This document shows, in pieces, positions 6,550 through 13,626 of a stretch of 17,031 nucleotides of DNA. Each line of letters begins with the position of its first letter. Position 1 is the first letter of the stretch. The position numbers were made by a program, and so were the translations under genes. Origin of the DNA: AVCC01 sp041736255 (lineage in GTDB: Bacteria; Pseudomonadota; Gammaproteobacteria; Burkholderiales; Burkholderiaceae_D); the NCBI GenBank assembly GCA_041736255.1, contig JBGSTZ010000092.1, forward strand, positions 1 through 17,031, in the 5' to 3' direction. The notes under the pieces are model-generated. The model did not search any database. It was not told the DNA's origin and saw nothing but the letters and a program-made list of their open reading frames with translations.

Positions 6550-6721
6550 AGGCAAACGCGCGCAGGAGTGCGGCCTTCATGTATTGATGACCTTGCGCGT
6601 GAATAAATCCAAGGCATCCATTAGTGCTTCTGCGCCACTAATGGCTGCATCGGGCGTCGGCTTCGATATCGCCCTTCATGTCTTTCGTGATCTTCGTGGA
6701 CCGAGTGTTTTGTGCGTAATG
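6550..6721. other. Unassigned junction sequence upstream of the gdhA remnant
   Basis: This lies between the point where gdhA homology ends and the pip stop codon. On the minus strand it can be read as AISGAEALMDALDLFTRKV followed by a TGA in the same frame as gdhA, but I do not recognise this as the gdhA start or as another family. It contains a perfect 9-base inverted repeat (listed separately). It may be the scar of the deletion that removed the 5' half of gdhA. Confidence 0.4.
6618..6644. repeat. Perfect inverted repeat CCATTAGTG-N9-CACTAATGG
   Basis: The 9-base arms are at 6618-6626 and 6636-6644, with nine bases between them. There is no T-run after it on either strand. It lies in the junction sequence next to the truncated gdhA. 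Confidence 0.55.
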
Positions 6722-7699
6722 TCATTGCTTATCAAAACTGCGCTGCCGCTTGAACTGCTCGGTGGCGGCAACCAGCGCGCTGGCAATGCCTGGCTCAAAC
6801 GCTGCATGGCCGGCGTCTTCGACCATGTTGATGCGCGCTTCCGGCCATGCCTGATGCAGACGATACGCCGACAACGGCGGGCATACGATGTCGTAGCGGC
6901 CCTGGATGATGATGGCTGGGAGGTGGCGGATGCGCCCGACGTTGCGGATCAACTGATCGTCGCTCAGAAAGGCGTCATGCAGGAAATAGTGCGCTTCTAG
7001 TCGCCCGATGCTGATACCGACCGCTTCCGAACCGAATTCCTCCGCGATTTGCGGATGCGGCAGCAAGTGCAGGCAACTGCCTTCATAACGGCCCCAGGTG
7101 CGCGCCGCTTCCGAGTACACAGCCGGGTCGTCGCAGAACAGGCGTTTTTCAAAAGCCTGCAGCAGATCGCCGCGTTCGGATTCGGGAATCTGCGCTGTGA
7201 ACTGCGCATGCGCTTCCGGAAAGAACCATTTGATGCCATTCAGGAACCAGTCGATTTCAGGCTTGGTACACAGGAAAATACCGCGCAACACGAAGCCGGT
7301 GCAGCACTGCGGATGCGCTTCGCCATACGCCAGCGCCAGCGTCGAGCCCCAAGAACCGCCAAACACCAGCCATTGTTCGATTTCCAGCATCTGCCGCAGG
7401 CGTTCGATGTCGGCGATCAGCAGTTGGGTCGTGTTGTTGCGGTATTCGCCCAGCGGAGTCGATTTGCCGGCGCCGCGCTGGTCGAACAGGACGATGCGGT
7501 AATGCGCAGGATCGAAGAATTGGCGATGCTTGGCAGACAAGCCGGCACCCGGCCCGCCGTGCAGGAATAGCACCGGCACGCCGTCGGGATTGCCGCATTC
7601 TTCCCAGTACAAAGTATGCAATGGGTCAACCGCCAGCATGCCGCTGCGATACGGTTCGATCGGCGGATAGAGCATGGAGAGAGAACTTGATTCGGTCAT
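6722..7699 (-). CDS. pip: Proline iminopeptidase (alpha/beta hydrolase, peptidase family S33)
   Basis: A 325-residue cytoplasmic enzyme that removes N-terminal proline from peptides. The fold and catalytic signals are complete: oxyanion-hole motif HGGPGAG (47-53), DQRGAGKS (73-80), nucleophile elbow GGSWGS with Ser116, acid Asp270 in QGRYDIVCPP, and His298 in EDAGHAAFEP. The cap domain between residues 140 and 250 has the family's WGRYEGSCLHL and LEAHYFLHDAFL segments. I start at 7699 (MTESSS); an in-frame ATG at 7756 would add 19 residues not expected in the family of about 315-325. It lies downstream of a terminator, so it should have its own promoter between 7700 and 7762, though none is obvious. 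Released proline would feed PutA. Confidence 0.93.
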   Translation of the reverse strand: MTESSSLSMLYPPIEPYRSGMLAVDPLHTLYWEECGNPDGVPVLFLHGGPGAGLSAKHRQFFDPAHYRIVLFDQRGAGKSTPLGEYRNNTTQLLIADIERLRQMLEIEQWLVFGGSWGSTLALAYGEAHPQCCTGFVLRGIFLCTKPEIDWFLNGIKWFFPEAHAQFTAQIPESERGDLLQAFEKRLFCDDPAVYSEAARTWGRYEGSCLHLLPHPQIAEEFGSEAVGISIGRLEAHYFLHDAFLSDDQLIRNVGRIRHLPAIIIQGRYDIVCPPLSAYRLHQAWPEARINMVEDAGHAAFEPGIASALVAATEQFKRQRSFDKQ

Positions 7700-7762
7700 A
7701 GAACGTACCCCGTAAATAGGCTGGCAGAAGACGCTACCGGCGATCAAATTAGACAATCGAAA

Positions 7763-7794
7763 AAAAATGGAGCAATTCGCATCGCTCCATTTTT
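7763..7794 (-). terminator. Terminator of the branched-chain amino-acid binding protein gene
   Basis: Eleven-base perfect arms (AAAAATGGAGC at 7763-7773 and GCTCCATTTTT at 7784-7794) with a 10-base loop. On the minus strand the stem is followed by an uninterrupted T-run (bases 7767-7760), 29 bases after the stop codon of the upstream gene. It insulates pip from read-through. Confidence 0.88.
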
Positions 7795-7822
7795 CATTGA
7801 AGGCTGTTAAAACGAGATTGGA

Positions 7823-8956
7823 TTAATAACTGGCCAGAGCAACCGGCAGGCTATTTTTGAAAGCAAAAACGGTAACCGGCGCCTGTTTCATATTCCCTTT
7901 TTCGTCATACGAATAGGTGCCGGCAACGCCCTTGTAGCTGGATTTATACATCTCTGCGCCGACTTTACCCGGATCCAACGAGTTCGTTTTTTGCATTGCC
8001 TGGCCTATGAACATGGTCTGGTCATAGAACGAAGCGGCATACACATCGGCGTCCTGGTTGAAGCGTTGCTTGTACTTGGCCTTGAACGATGGGCCATCGG
8101 CGACCTTGTCCAGAATCGCACCGCCTTGCGCGCACAGCACGACATCATTCACCGCGTCGCCGCCCAGTTTTCCCATTTCCGGGCTGCATAAGGTGTCGCC
8201 GCCCAGCAATTGTGCCGTAATCCCAAGCTGCTTCATCTGGCGCACCATCGGAGCGGCTTGCGGCGCATAGCCACCGAAGAAGATCACATCGGCTTTCTTG
8301 GCTTTCATGTTGGTCAGGATGGTGGCAAAGTCGCTTGCCTTGTCGGTAGTGTATTCCTGCCCGACCACTTTAAGGCCCGATTTCTTCGCTTCCTTGATGA
8401 ATTCCTGTGACAGACCTTGGCCGAACGCGGTGCGATCGTCAATCACGCCAACGGTTTTGACCTTGAGTATTTTGGCCGCATAGACCGCCATGCTGGAGCC
8501 GATTTGCGAATCGCTGGCGACGATGCGAAACACATTCTTGTAGCCGCCTTCGGTGACCTTGGGATTGGTGCCTACGGTCGACATCATGACGCCAGCTTCG
8601 TTATAAATGCGCGAAGCGGGAATGGCGACGCCCGAACAATACGGGCCCAGCACAAATTTGACACCGCTATCGACCAGCTTCTGGGCCGCGTTCACACCGG
8701 ATTTTGGATCGCACTGATCATCTTCGGATTGCAGCTCGAACTTGATTTGCTTGCCGCCTATCGTCAGTTTTTTGGCGTTCAATTCTTCCACCGCCAGCCG
8801 CACCCCGTTTTCATCGTCCTTGCCGGCAAAAGCATTTGAGCCCGAGAGCGGACCGCTATGACCGATTTTAACTACTTGCTCCTCGGCGTAAGCGCTGCCA
8901 GCCAGAGCCAAAGCAATCGCGCCTGCGATTGGAATCATTTTTAATGTGAATTGCAT
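7823..8956 (-). CDS. Periplasmic branched-chain amino-acid ABC transporter binding protein
   Basis: A 377-residue LivJ/LivK-type solute-binding protein (type I periplasmic-binding fold, Peripla_BP_6). Residues 1-24 form a signal peptide (MQFTLKMIPIAGAIALALAG, cut after AYA). The mature protein begins EEQVVKIGHSGPLSG, with typical blocks VRLAVEELNA, SEDDQCDP, VLGPYCSGVAIPAS, MMSTVGTNPKVT and FFGGYAPQAAPMVRQMKQLG. C82 and C107 probably form the family's N-lobe disulfide; C257 and C275 may form a second one. A ribosome site AAGGGG lies before the ATG. No permease or ATPase genes (livHMGF) are adjacent, so it is an orphan receptor that must share membrane components encoded elsewhere. The ligand could be Leu/Ile/Val or another amino acid or amide; specificity cannot be read from sequence. 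Confidence 0.93.
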   Translation of the reverse strand: MQFTLKMIPIAGAIALALAGSAYAEEQVVKIGHSGPLSGSNAFAGKDDENGVRLAVEELNAKKLTIGGKQIKFELQSEDDQCDPKSGVNAAQKLVDSGVKFVLGPYCSGVAIPASRIYNEAGVMMSTVGTNPKVTEGGYKNVFRIVASDSQIGSSMAVYAAKILKVKTVGVIDDRTAFGQGLSQEFIKEAKKSGLKVVGQEYTTDKASDFATILTNMKAKKADVIFFGGYAPQAAPMVRQMKQLGITAQLLGGDTLCSPEMGKLGGDAVNDVVLCAQGGAILDKVADGPSFKAKYKQRFNQDADVYAASFYDQTMFIGQAMQKTNSLDPGKVGAEMYKSSYKGVAGTYSYDEKGNMKQAPVTVFAFKNSLPVALASY

Positions 8957-9057
8957 ATTGTCATCCCCTTGAGAATTGAACAGCCGGGACTATCCGACTG
9001 ACTTGCCATACGTTACGGTCTGCGCCGTTTCTGGTTCCAGATGAAAACGGCTGCATA

Positions 9058-9087
9058 TTTATACCAGATGCCCGGTTTTTCTGAAAA
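9058..9087 (-). promoter_or_regulatory. Candidate sigma-70 promoter of the binding-protein gene
   Basis: On the minus strand, TTTTCA (9087-9082) and TATAAA (9063-9058) are 18 bases apart, placing transcription start about 95 bases before the ATG at 8956. The -10 is good and the -35 is weak. Confidence 0.35.
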
Positions 9088-9262
9088 ACGAGAATACCAT
9101 TCAGCTAATATATCTACAATATCTGCGTCGCATGTCGCGCAGGCCCGTAACCCGACCATGCATTTCCGCGAAAAGGATGCCGAATAACCCGCAGCAAGCT
9201 TCTCGAATGATCCAGCGCAAGCATCAAGCTGACGATACCCCTAACGTGCCGAAACGCGGCAC

Positions 9263-9279
9263 AATTAATCTTGTTAATT
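9263..9279. repeat. Dyad AATTAA-TCTTG-TTAATT before pckG
   Basis: Perfect 6-base arms with a 5-base spacer end two bases before the TTGGAGGAT ribosome site of pckG. The element could be an operator or a weak leader hairpin acting on translation. Confidence 0.35.
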
Positions 9280-9296
9280 CTTTGGAGGATGTTTTG

Positions 9297-11213
9297 ATGA
9301 ATCAGCCCATCATGAAAGGGGTAGCCGCAATAAATGCGCCTGCTTTTGTTCGCCAGCAAAAACTCATAAACTGGGTAGCCGAAATCGCCGCCCTGACCAA
9401 ACCCGACAATGTCGTCTGGTGCGACGGTTCGCAAGACGAGTATGACCATCTTTGCGCCGCCATGGTCGCCGCCGGCACCCTGAAAAAACTCAATCCGGAC
9501 AAACGTCCAAACAGCTTTCTGGCGTGTTCCGATCCTTCCGACGTGGCGCGGGTGGAAGACCGCACTTTCATTTGTTCTGCCGAGAAGGACGATGCCGGCC
9601 CGACCAATAATTGGATGGAACCGGCCGAGATGCGCAATACACTGTCCGGCCTGTTCGACGGCTGCATGCAGGGCCGCACCCTGTATGTGGTGCCGTTCTC
9701 GATGGGCCCGCTGGGCTCGCCGATCGCGCATATCGGCGTCGAATTGACTGATTCACCGTATGTGGTAATCAACATGCGCATCATGACTCGCATGGGTCGC
9801 GCGGTATATGACGTGCTCGGCACCGATGGCGCGTTCGTGCCTTGCGTGCATAGCGTCGGCGCACCGCTGGCTTCTGGCCAACAGGATGTCGCCTGGCCCT
9901 GCAACAAGACCAAATACATCGTCCATTTTCCGGAAAGTCACGAAATCTGGTCCTACGGTTCCGGCTATGGCGGCAATGCGCTCTTGGGTAAGAAATGTTT
10001 TGCGCTGCGCATCGCGTCCAACATGGGCCGCGAGGCAGCGCAGGAGCCCTCTGCTGGCGCGGGCTGGCTGGCCGAACACATGTTGATCCTGGGTGTGGAA
10101 TCGCCCGAAGGCAAGAAGCATTACGTGGCGGCGGCGTTCCCGTCGGCCTGTGGCAAAACCAACTTCGCGATGATGATCCCGCCAGCCAATTTCGTAGGCT
10201 GGAAAGTGACTACTATTGGTGACGATATCGCCTGGATCAAACCTCAGGTTGACGAAAAAACCGGCGCCGTCCGCCTGTATGCGATCAATCCGGAAGCCGG
10301 CTATTTTGGCGTGGCACCCGGCACCAACGAAAAAACCAATTACAACTGCATGGCGTCGATGCGCGAAAATACCATTTTCACCAACGTTGCATTAACCGAC
10401 GATGGCGATGTCTGGTGGGAAGGCTTGAGCAAGGAAGCGCCGGCGCATCTGATCGACTGGCAGGGCCGCGACTGGACGCCCGCCGTCGCCAAAGAAACCG
10501 GCGCCAATGCAGCACATCCAAACTCGCGTTTCACCGTCCCAGCAACGCAAAATCCGGTCATAGACGCAGCCTGGGACGATCCGGCCGGGGTGCCGATTTC
10601 CGCCTTCATCTTCGGCGGTCGCCGCTCCACCACGGTGCCGTTGGTGACCGAAGCGCGCAACTGGGTTGAAGGCGTGTACATGGCGGCCACCATGGGTTCC
10701 GAGACTACCGCTGCTGCTGCCGGCCAGATGGGCGTGGTGCGACGCGATCCGTTCGCGATGCTGCCGTTCGTGGGTTACAACATGAGTGACTACTTCCAGC
10801 ACTGGCTCGACATGGGCAAGATGGTTGCCTCAGCATCTGGCAACGGCGCGGCGCAAATGCCGAAGATCTACTGCGTCAACTGGTTCCGCACCGACGCCGA
10901 TGGCAAATTCGTCTGGCCCGGATTTGGTGACAACATGCGCGTGTTGAAATGGATGCTGGACCGCATCGAGGGCAAGGATAGCGTCGCCAGCGGCGTCGAA
11001 CACCTGTTCGGCATCAGCCCGCGTTTTGCCGATCTGCAATGGGATGGACTCGACTTCACGCAGGCCCAGTTCGATAACATTATCTCGATCGACAAAGATG
11101 CGTGGCAGGAGGAACTCAAGCTGCACGCGGAACTATTCGAAAAACTTCACGACCATTTGCCGCAAGAACTGGTGGCAAACAAGATTGCGCTGGAAAATGC
11201 ACTGTCAAGCTGA
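9297..11213 (+). CDS. pckG: Phosphoenolpyruvate carboxykinase (GTP)
   Basis: A 638-residue cytoplasmic enzyme converting oxaloacetate + GTP to PEP + CO2 + GDP, the entry step of gluconeogenesis from C4 acids. The start at 9297 is set by a strong TTGGAGGAT ribosome site 7-8 bases upstream; an in-frame ATG at 9132 lacks one. Visible motifs are VWCDGS near residue 40, ERT-type VEDRTFICS near 86-93, the PFSMGP loop at 133-138, the kinase-1a (P-loop) motif FPSACGKTN at 281-289 with the reactive Cys285, the metal-binding GDDIAW at 308-313, and the EARNWVEGVYMAATMGSET block near residue 455. These identify the GTP-dependent family, not the ATP-dependent PckA. The length is close to the usual 600-620, and the protein looks intact. 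It is followed by its own terminator, so it is monocistronic. Confidence 0.97.
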   Translation: MNQPIMKGVAAINAPAFVRQQKLINWVAEIAALTKPDNVVWCDGSQDEYDHLCAAMVAAGTLKKLNPDKRPNSFLACSDPSDVARVEDRTFICSAEKDDAGPTNNWMEPAEMRNTLSGLFDGCMQGRTLYVVPFSMGPLGSPIAHIGVELTDSPYVVINMRIMTRMGRAVYDVLGTDGAFVPCVHSVGAPLASGQQDVAWPCNKTKYIVHFPESHEIWSYGSGYGGNALLGKKCFALRIASNMGREAAQEPSAGAGWLAEHMLILGVESPEGKKHYVAAAFPSACGKTNFAMMIPPANFVGWKVTTIGDDIAWIKPQVDEKTGAVRLYAINPEAGYFGVAPGTNEKTNYNCMASMRENTIFTNVALTDDGDVWWEGLSKEAPAHLIDWQGRDWTPAVAKETGANAAHPNSRFTVPATQNPVIDAAWDDPAGVPISAFIFGGRRSTTVPLVTEARNWVEGVYMAATMGSETTAAAAGQMGVVRRDPFAMLPFVGYNMSDYFQHWLDMGKMVASASGNGAAQMPKIYCVNWFRTDADGKFVWPGFGDNMRVLKWMLDRIEGKDSVASGVEHLFGISPRFADLQWDGLDFTQAQFDNIISIDKDAWQEELKLHAELFEKLHDHLPQELVANKIALENALSS

Positions 11214-11234
11214 TTTCGATTTAATCCAATGCAC

Positions 11235-11260
11235 AACGGCCATTGATGCGGCCGTTTTTT
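11235..11260 (+). terminator. Intrinsic terminator of pckG
   Basis: AACGGCC at 11235-11241 pairs with GGCCGTT at 11250-11256 around an 8-base loop and is followed by a run of T ending at 11260. It begins about 20 bases after the pckG stop codon. Confidence 0.88.
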
Positions 11261-11274
11261 GCGCTGCAGCAAAC

Positions 11275-11308
11275 AAAAAAAACCCCGTTGGCAGCGCCTG
11301 ACGGGGTT
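11275..11308 (-). terminator. Intrinsic terminator of the DUF2798 gene unit
   Basis: AACCCCGT (11281-11288) and ACGGGGTT (11301-11308) form a perfect 8-base stem. Read on the minus strand it is followed by a run of at least six T residues (11280-11275). It lies 50 bases after the stop codon of the minus-strand gene at 11358-11834. Confidence 0.85.
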
Positions 11309-11357
11309 GAATCCTTCCTGAAAAGGAAAGAGGAGACATACAATTAAAGGCTGTGCT

Positions 11358-11834
11358 TCAGATGACGCGGGACTGGCGCTGCACGAAAAGGCCGTTTTTC
11401 GCAGTGGCCTGCGCTGAGGCATCGGCAATCTTTGCCAGCGACAGACTGGCGTCGCGACCGGCCTCAAGCGTCACAGCCGGAGCGGCGATCAGCGCGGCCA
11501 ATCGAGAAACCGGTGCACTCAACAAATACGCAAATGGAAATGCTATCGGCCAGGAAGTCAGCCAGGCTTCCATCCAGGCAGCCGTGAAATCCGTCGTAAA
11601 ACCAACCCAGAACAGGCGCAGAACCGCCGACATCACGAAAGTAATCAGACCCGTCATCAACAAGGATGGCAACATAGACGCCAGACTGTTTGAACGCCGT
11701 GGCGCTTTGTGCGCGGCTTGCGCATGGCGATAAGTCGCCACTGGCGTACAGCTCAGATAATACGCTGACGCAGGTACCATAGGGTCGTTGATGCTATTGC
11801 TATGGTTATAGTTATTGGTGTACATGTTGCTCAT
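11358..11834 (-). CDS. DUF2798 family two-helix membrane protein
   Basis: A 158-residue protein of unknown function. The first 50 residues are polar and Asn/His/Pro-rich and probably cytoplasmic or disordered. Residues 52-74 (MLPSLLMTGLITFVMSAVLRLFW) and about 88-107 (WLTSWPIAFPFAYLLSAPV) are two membrane helices; the spacing and the AWLTSWPIAFP motif match the DUF2798 family, whose members are usually only about 70-80 residues, so this copy has both N- and C-terminal extensions. The C-terminal 40 residues form a predicted soluble helix (SLSLAKIADASAQA). The start at 11834 has only a poor ribosome site; Met4 is an alternative. It is 47 bases downstream of a small membrane-protein gene on the same strand and is probably co-transcribed with it. 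No function should be inferred from the family. Confidence 0.8.
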   Translation of the reverse strand: MSNMYTNNYNHSNSINDPMVPASAYYLSCTPVATYRHAQAAHKAPRRSNSLASMLPSLLMTGLITFVMSAVLRLFWVGFTTDFTAAWMEAWLTSWPIAFPFAYLLSAPVSRLAALIAAPAVTLEAGRDASLSLAKIADASAQATAKNGLFVQRQSRVI

Positions 11835-11881
11835 TCTTGGTTGCGAAAATACTTATTATTTTTTAATTAAATTGGATTGAA

Positions 11882-12136
11882 TTAACCGCGGCCTGAAAGG
11901 GCGCGTAATTCAGCCGCCAGATTAGGCGATAGTGCTTCGCTTGCACTGGTCAACGAATGCAAAGTCATTGCATTGCGATAATAAGCACGTGCAAGACGTT
12001 GCTCCCGGCTCATGTTAGGCTTAACTATCATTTTCAGCGCACGATAAGTGCCTGTTAATAAAGGCTTGAACATGATTGCAAAAGCACATAAAAGAGCAAT
12101 GCTGCTGATAATTTTGAATATATAAACTAGGGACAT
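11882..12136 (-). CDS. Small membrane protein of unknown function (84 aa)
   Basis: I start this at the ATG at 12136, preceded by TTGGAA with 8-base spacing and by a well-placed promoter. The longer in-frame start at 12208 lies inside that promoter's -35 box and is rejected. Residues 5-24 (YIFKIISSIALLCAFAIMFK) form one membrane helix. The remaining 60 residues are basic and helical, with RALKMIVKPNMSREQRLARAYYRNAM and a C-terminal SPNLAAELRALSGRG. I do not recognise a family. The basic stretch after the helix predicts a cytoplasmic C-terminus. It is the first gene of a two-gene unit with the DUF2798 protein and diverges from a LysR-type regulator. Codon use is ordinary, which supports a real gene despite the small size. 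Confidence 0.68.
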   Translation of the reverse strand: MSLVYIFKIISSIALLCAFAIMFKPLLTGTYRALKMIVKPNMSREQRLARAYYRNAMTLHSLTSASEALSPNLAAELRALSGRG

Positions 12137-12179
12137 GTTTTGTTCCAAATCAATGTATATGATTATTTTTGTGAAACGA

Positions 12180-12208
12180 ACTATATTGCGCTGCAATATA
12201 TAAATCAA
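12180..12208 (-). promoter_or_regulatory. Sigma-70 promoter of the small membrane-protein unit
   Basis: On the minus strand, TTGATT (12208-12203) and TATAGT (12185-12180) are separated by exactly 17 bases. The expected start point is about 37 bases before the ATG at 12136. The -10 matches five of six and the -35 four of six consensus bases. Confidence 0.5.
12182..12200. promoter_or_regulatory. Operator-like dyad TATATTGC-GCT-GCAATATA
   Basis: Perfect 8-base arms (12182-12189 and 12193-12200) with a 3-base centre. It fills the spacer between the -35 and -10 boxes of the minus-strand promoter. A protein bound here would block RNA polymerase. The LysR-type regulator encoded divergently is a candidate binder, though the dyad is not a standard T-N11-A box. 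Confidence 0.45.
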
Positions 12209-12331
12209 ATTTCAAATCCTCATATCAGTTATACTTATTATGAATACTTTATCTTCGTCTTATATATTTATTTAATGACCAGATGCAACACTGCGATGAG
12301 AAGATGTCTGCAGACTTCCTCGATAACAAGA

Positions 12332-12351
12332 CGCCGGATTTTTATCCGGCG
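12332..12351. repeat. Perfect hairpin in the LysR gene leader
   Basis: CGCCGGAT (12332-12339) and ATCCGGCG (12344-12351) are separated by TTTT, 30 bases before the LysR start codon. Neither strand has a proper T-run after it, though the minus strand continues TCTTGTT. It could be a weak terminator or a leader structure affecting LysR gene expression. Confidence 0.45.
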
Positions 12352-12381
12352 CCGATTCACTTACGGTACATTTGAAAAATC

Positions 12382-13320
12382 ATGCGTTTTCTCTCCCTGG
12401 ACTTGAATTTGTTACGCGTTTTCGATGTGGTAATGACCGAGCAGAACCTGACCCGCGCCGCCAACCGGCTATCGGTCACGCAGCCTGCAGTGTCGAACGC
12501 CCTCAAGCGCCTGCGCGAAACCGTCGGCGACGATTTGCTGATCCGAACTGCGTACGGCGTCAAGCCGACGCCGCGCGCCGAAGCTCTGTGGCCGGCGGTG
12601 CGACGCTCCTTGTCCGACTTGGAAGCAGCCCTGATTCCGGAAGCATTCGACGTCAAGACCGCGCAGCAGACTTTCCACATGGCGATGGCCGATGCAACTG
12701 CGGCGCTCTGGTTGCCGTCGCTGGTGCGCTCTTTCGAGCGCGAAGCGCCTGGCTTGAGCGCACGCATGGTGCCGCTGACGACGCGGGAACCGCGCCCGAT
12801 GTTGATGCGCGGCGATATCGATCTGGCGGTGGGATTTTTTCCGGGTGTGGTGGCGCAAATGGAAGGCGGGCAGGGCGGAGATTCGCCAATTCTGCACCAG
12901 CGTCTGCATTCTGGTAGCTATGTATGCGTGATGCGGCGCGACCATCCGCTGGCAAAATCCGAATTGACGTTGGACGCATACTGCGCGGCCAACCACTTGC
13001 TGGTAAGTTTTTCAGGCCGTGCGCATGGCTTGATTGATGAAGAGCTCGTCAAAATAGGACGCGAGCGGCATATTTTGCTGACGGTGAATCAGTTCTTCAC
13101 GGCTGGAAGAATCGTGACCAATTCCGACCTGATCACGGTGCTGCCGCGCCATCTGGTCACATCGACCGGCATGGGCAACGAACTAATTACCAAGGATTTA
13201 CCGCTAGAAACCCCGGCTGTACATATCGATATGCTGTGGCACGAACGCGATGCGCGCAATCTGGCGCATAAATGGTTGCGCGAACACTTGGTTACCGTGA
13301 GTCGGCATGAGTTCAATTAG
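12382..13320 (+). CDS. LysR-type transcriptional regulator
   Basis: A 312-residue regulator of usual family length. The N-terminal winged helix-turn-helix spans about residues 5-64: LDLNLLRVFDVVMTEQNLTRAA, then RLSVTQPAVSNALKRLRETVGDDLLIRT with the recognition helix around QPAVSNALKRL. The effector-binding domain begins near residue 92 (TFHMAMADATAALWLPSLV) and contains LMRGDIDLAVGFFP and LITVLPRHLV. Its pattern resembles the NodD/NahR/LinR-like branch of the family, whose members usually activate catabolic genes in response to small aromatic or organic ligands, but the effector cannot be deduced. There is no clear ribosome site before the ATG. It diverges from a two-gene membrane-protein unit, the usual arrangement for a LysR target, and precedes the putA region. 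Confidence 0.93.
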   Translation: MRFLSLDLNLLRVFDVVMTEQNLTRAANRLSVTQPAVSNALKRLRETVGDDLLIRTAYGVKPTPRAEALWPAVRRSLSDLEAALIPEAFDVKTAQQTFHMAMADATAALWLPSLVRSFEREAPGLSARMVPLTTREPRPMLMRGDIDLAVGFFPGVVAQMEGGQGGDSPILHQRLHSGSYVCVMRRDHPLAKSELTLDAYCAANHLLVSFSGRAHGLIDEELVKIGRERHILLTVNQFFTAGRIVTNSDLITVLPRHLVTSTGMGNELITKDLPLETPAVHIDMLWHERDARNLAHKWLREHLVTVSRHEFN

Positions 13321-13340
13321 GGCAAGCTGAAATAGCAGTG

Positions 13341-13366
13341 ATGCCAGCCTGTGTGCCGGCATTAAA
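13341..13366 (+). terminator. Possible terminator of the LysR gene
   Basis: ATGCCAGC (13341-13348) and GCCGGCAT (13355-13362) pair with one mismatch around a 6-base loop, 20 bases after the stop codon, followed by the AT-rich TAAATTAA. The weak T content makes it an inefficient candidate. Confidence 0.35.
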
Positions 13367-13442
13367 TTAATACGCAATACCAGTATGTTTTAATAACCAT
13401 GTTTTTACGCAGTAATTTATTACAACTTAAAAAATACTCCAC

Positions 13443-13592
13443 TTATTTTATCGAAAACCTGGTGGAGTTCTTGATTTCTTCCATGACTGCGTAAGTATGG
13501 GTTTCGCGCACGCCCTTGCGCTGCAATAGCGATTTGCCGAGAAATTCGCAATAGATAATTTTGATAGTGACGCCAATTTCCAGAATAAATCC
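13443..13592 (-). pseudogene. C-terminal remnant of an Lrp/AsnC-family regulator
   Basis: Forty-nine codons plus TAA at 13443-13445 read, on the minus strand, GFILEIGVTIKI, then YCEFLGKSLLQRKGVRETHT and YAVMEEIKNSTRFSIK. The FLxxxLLxxxGVRETxTYxVMEEIKNST pattern is the C-terminal end of Lrp/AsnC (RAM/AsnC_trans_reg) proteins, which normally have about 150-160 residues. The helix-turn-helix and most of the ligand-binding domain are gone, and no start codon in this frame serves it. A divergent Lrp-type gene beside putA is a common arrangement (e.g. PutR-type regulators), so this is probably the decayed putA activator. An overlapping 62-codon ORF in another frame (13448-13636, minus) is a shadow. 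Confidence 0.65.
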
Positions 13593-13626
13593 GTGTCGAT
13601 CCAACCTACAATCAAATTATCTTCAG

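Larger units (their letters stand above)
8957..9296. other. Divergent intergenic region between the binding-protein gene and pckG
   Basis: This gap separates two divergent genes and should hold both promoters. A minus-strand promoter candidate is listed separately. The frame of pckG stays open upstream to an ATG at 9132, but that extension has no family character. The right end carries AATTAA-TCTTG-TTAATT (9263-9279) directly before the pckG ribosome site. No other gene is visible. Confidence 0.6.
12137..12381. other. AT-rich divergent region between membrane-protein unit and LysR gene
   Basis: This 245-base region is clearly AT-rich compared with its flanks. It contains the minus-strand promoter at 12180-12208 with a dyad in its spacer, many AT-rich hexamers that could serve the LysR gene, and a hairpin at 12332-12351. 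No small gene with a ribosome site was recognised. Confidence 0.6.

Noticed and set aside
6482..7000. 172-codon plus-strand frame across the gdhA/pip junction
   Set aside because: It is antisense to the well-supported pip gene and carries no recognisable motif.
9132..9296. N-terminal extension of pckG by 55 codons
   Set aside because: No ribosome site, composition unlike the enzyme, and a strong ribosome site with ATG at 9297 gives the expected family start.
12137..12208. 24-residue N-terminal extension of the small membrane protein
   Set aside because: Its start codon overlaps the -35 box of a well-spaced promoter, while the ATG at 12136 has its own ribosome site.
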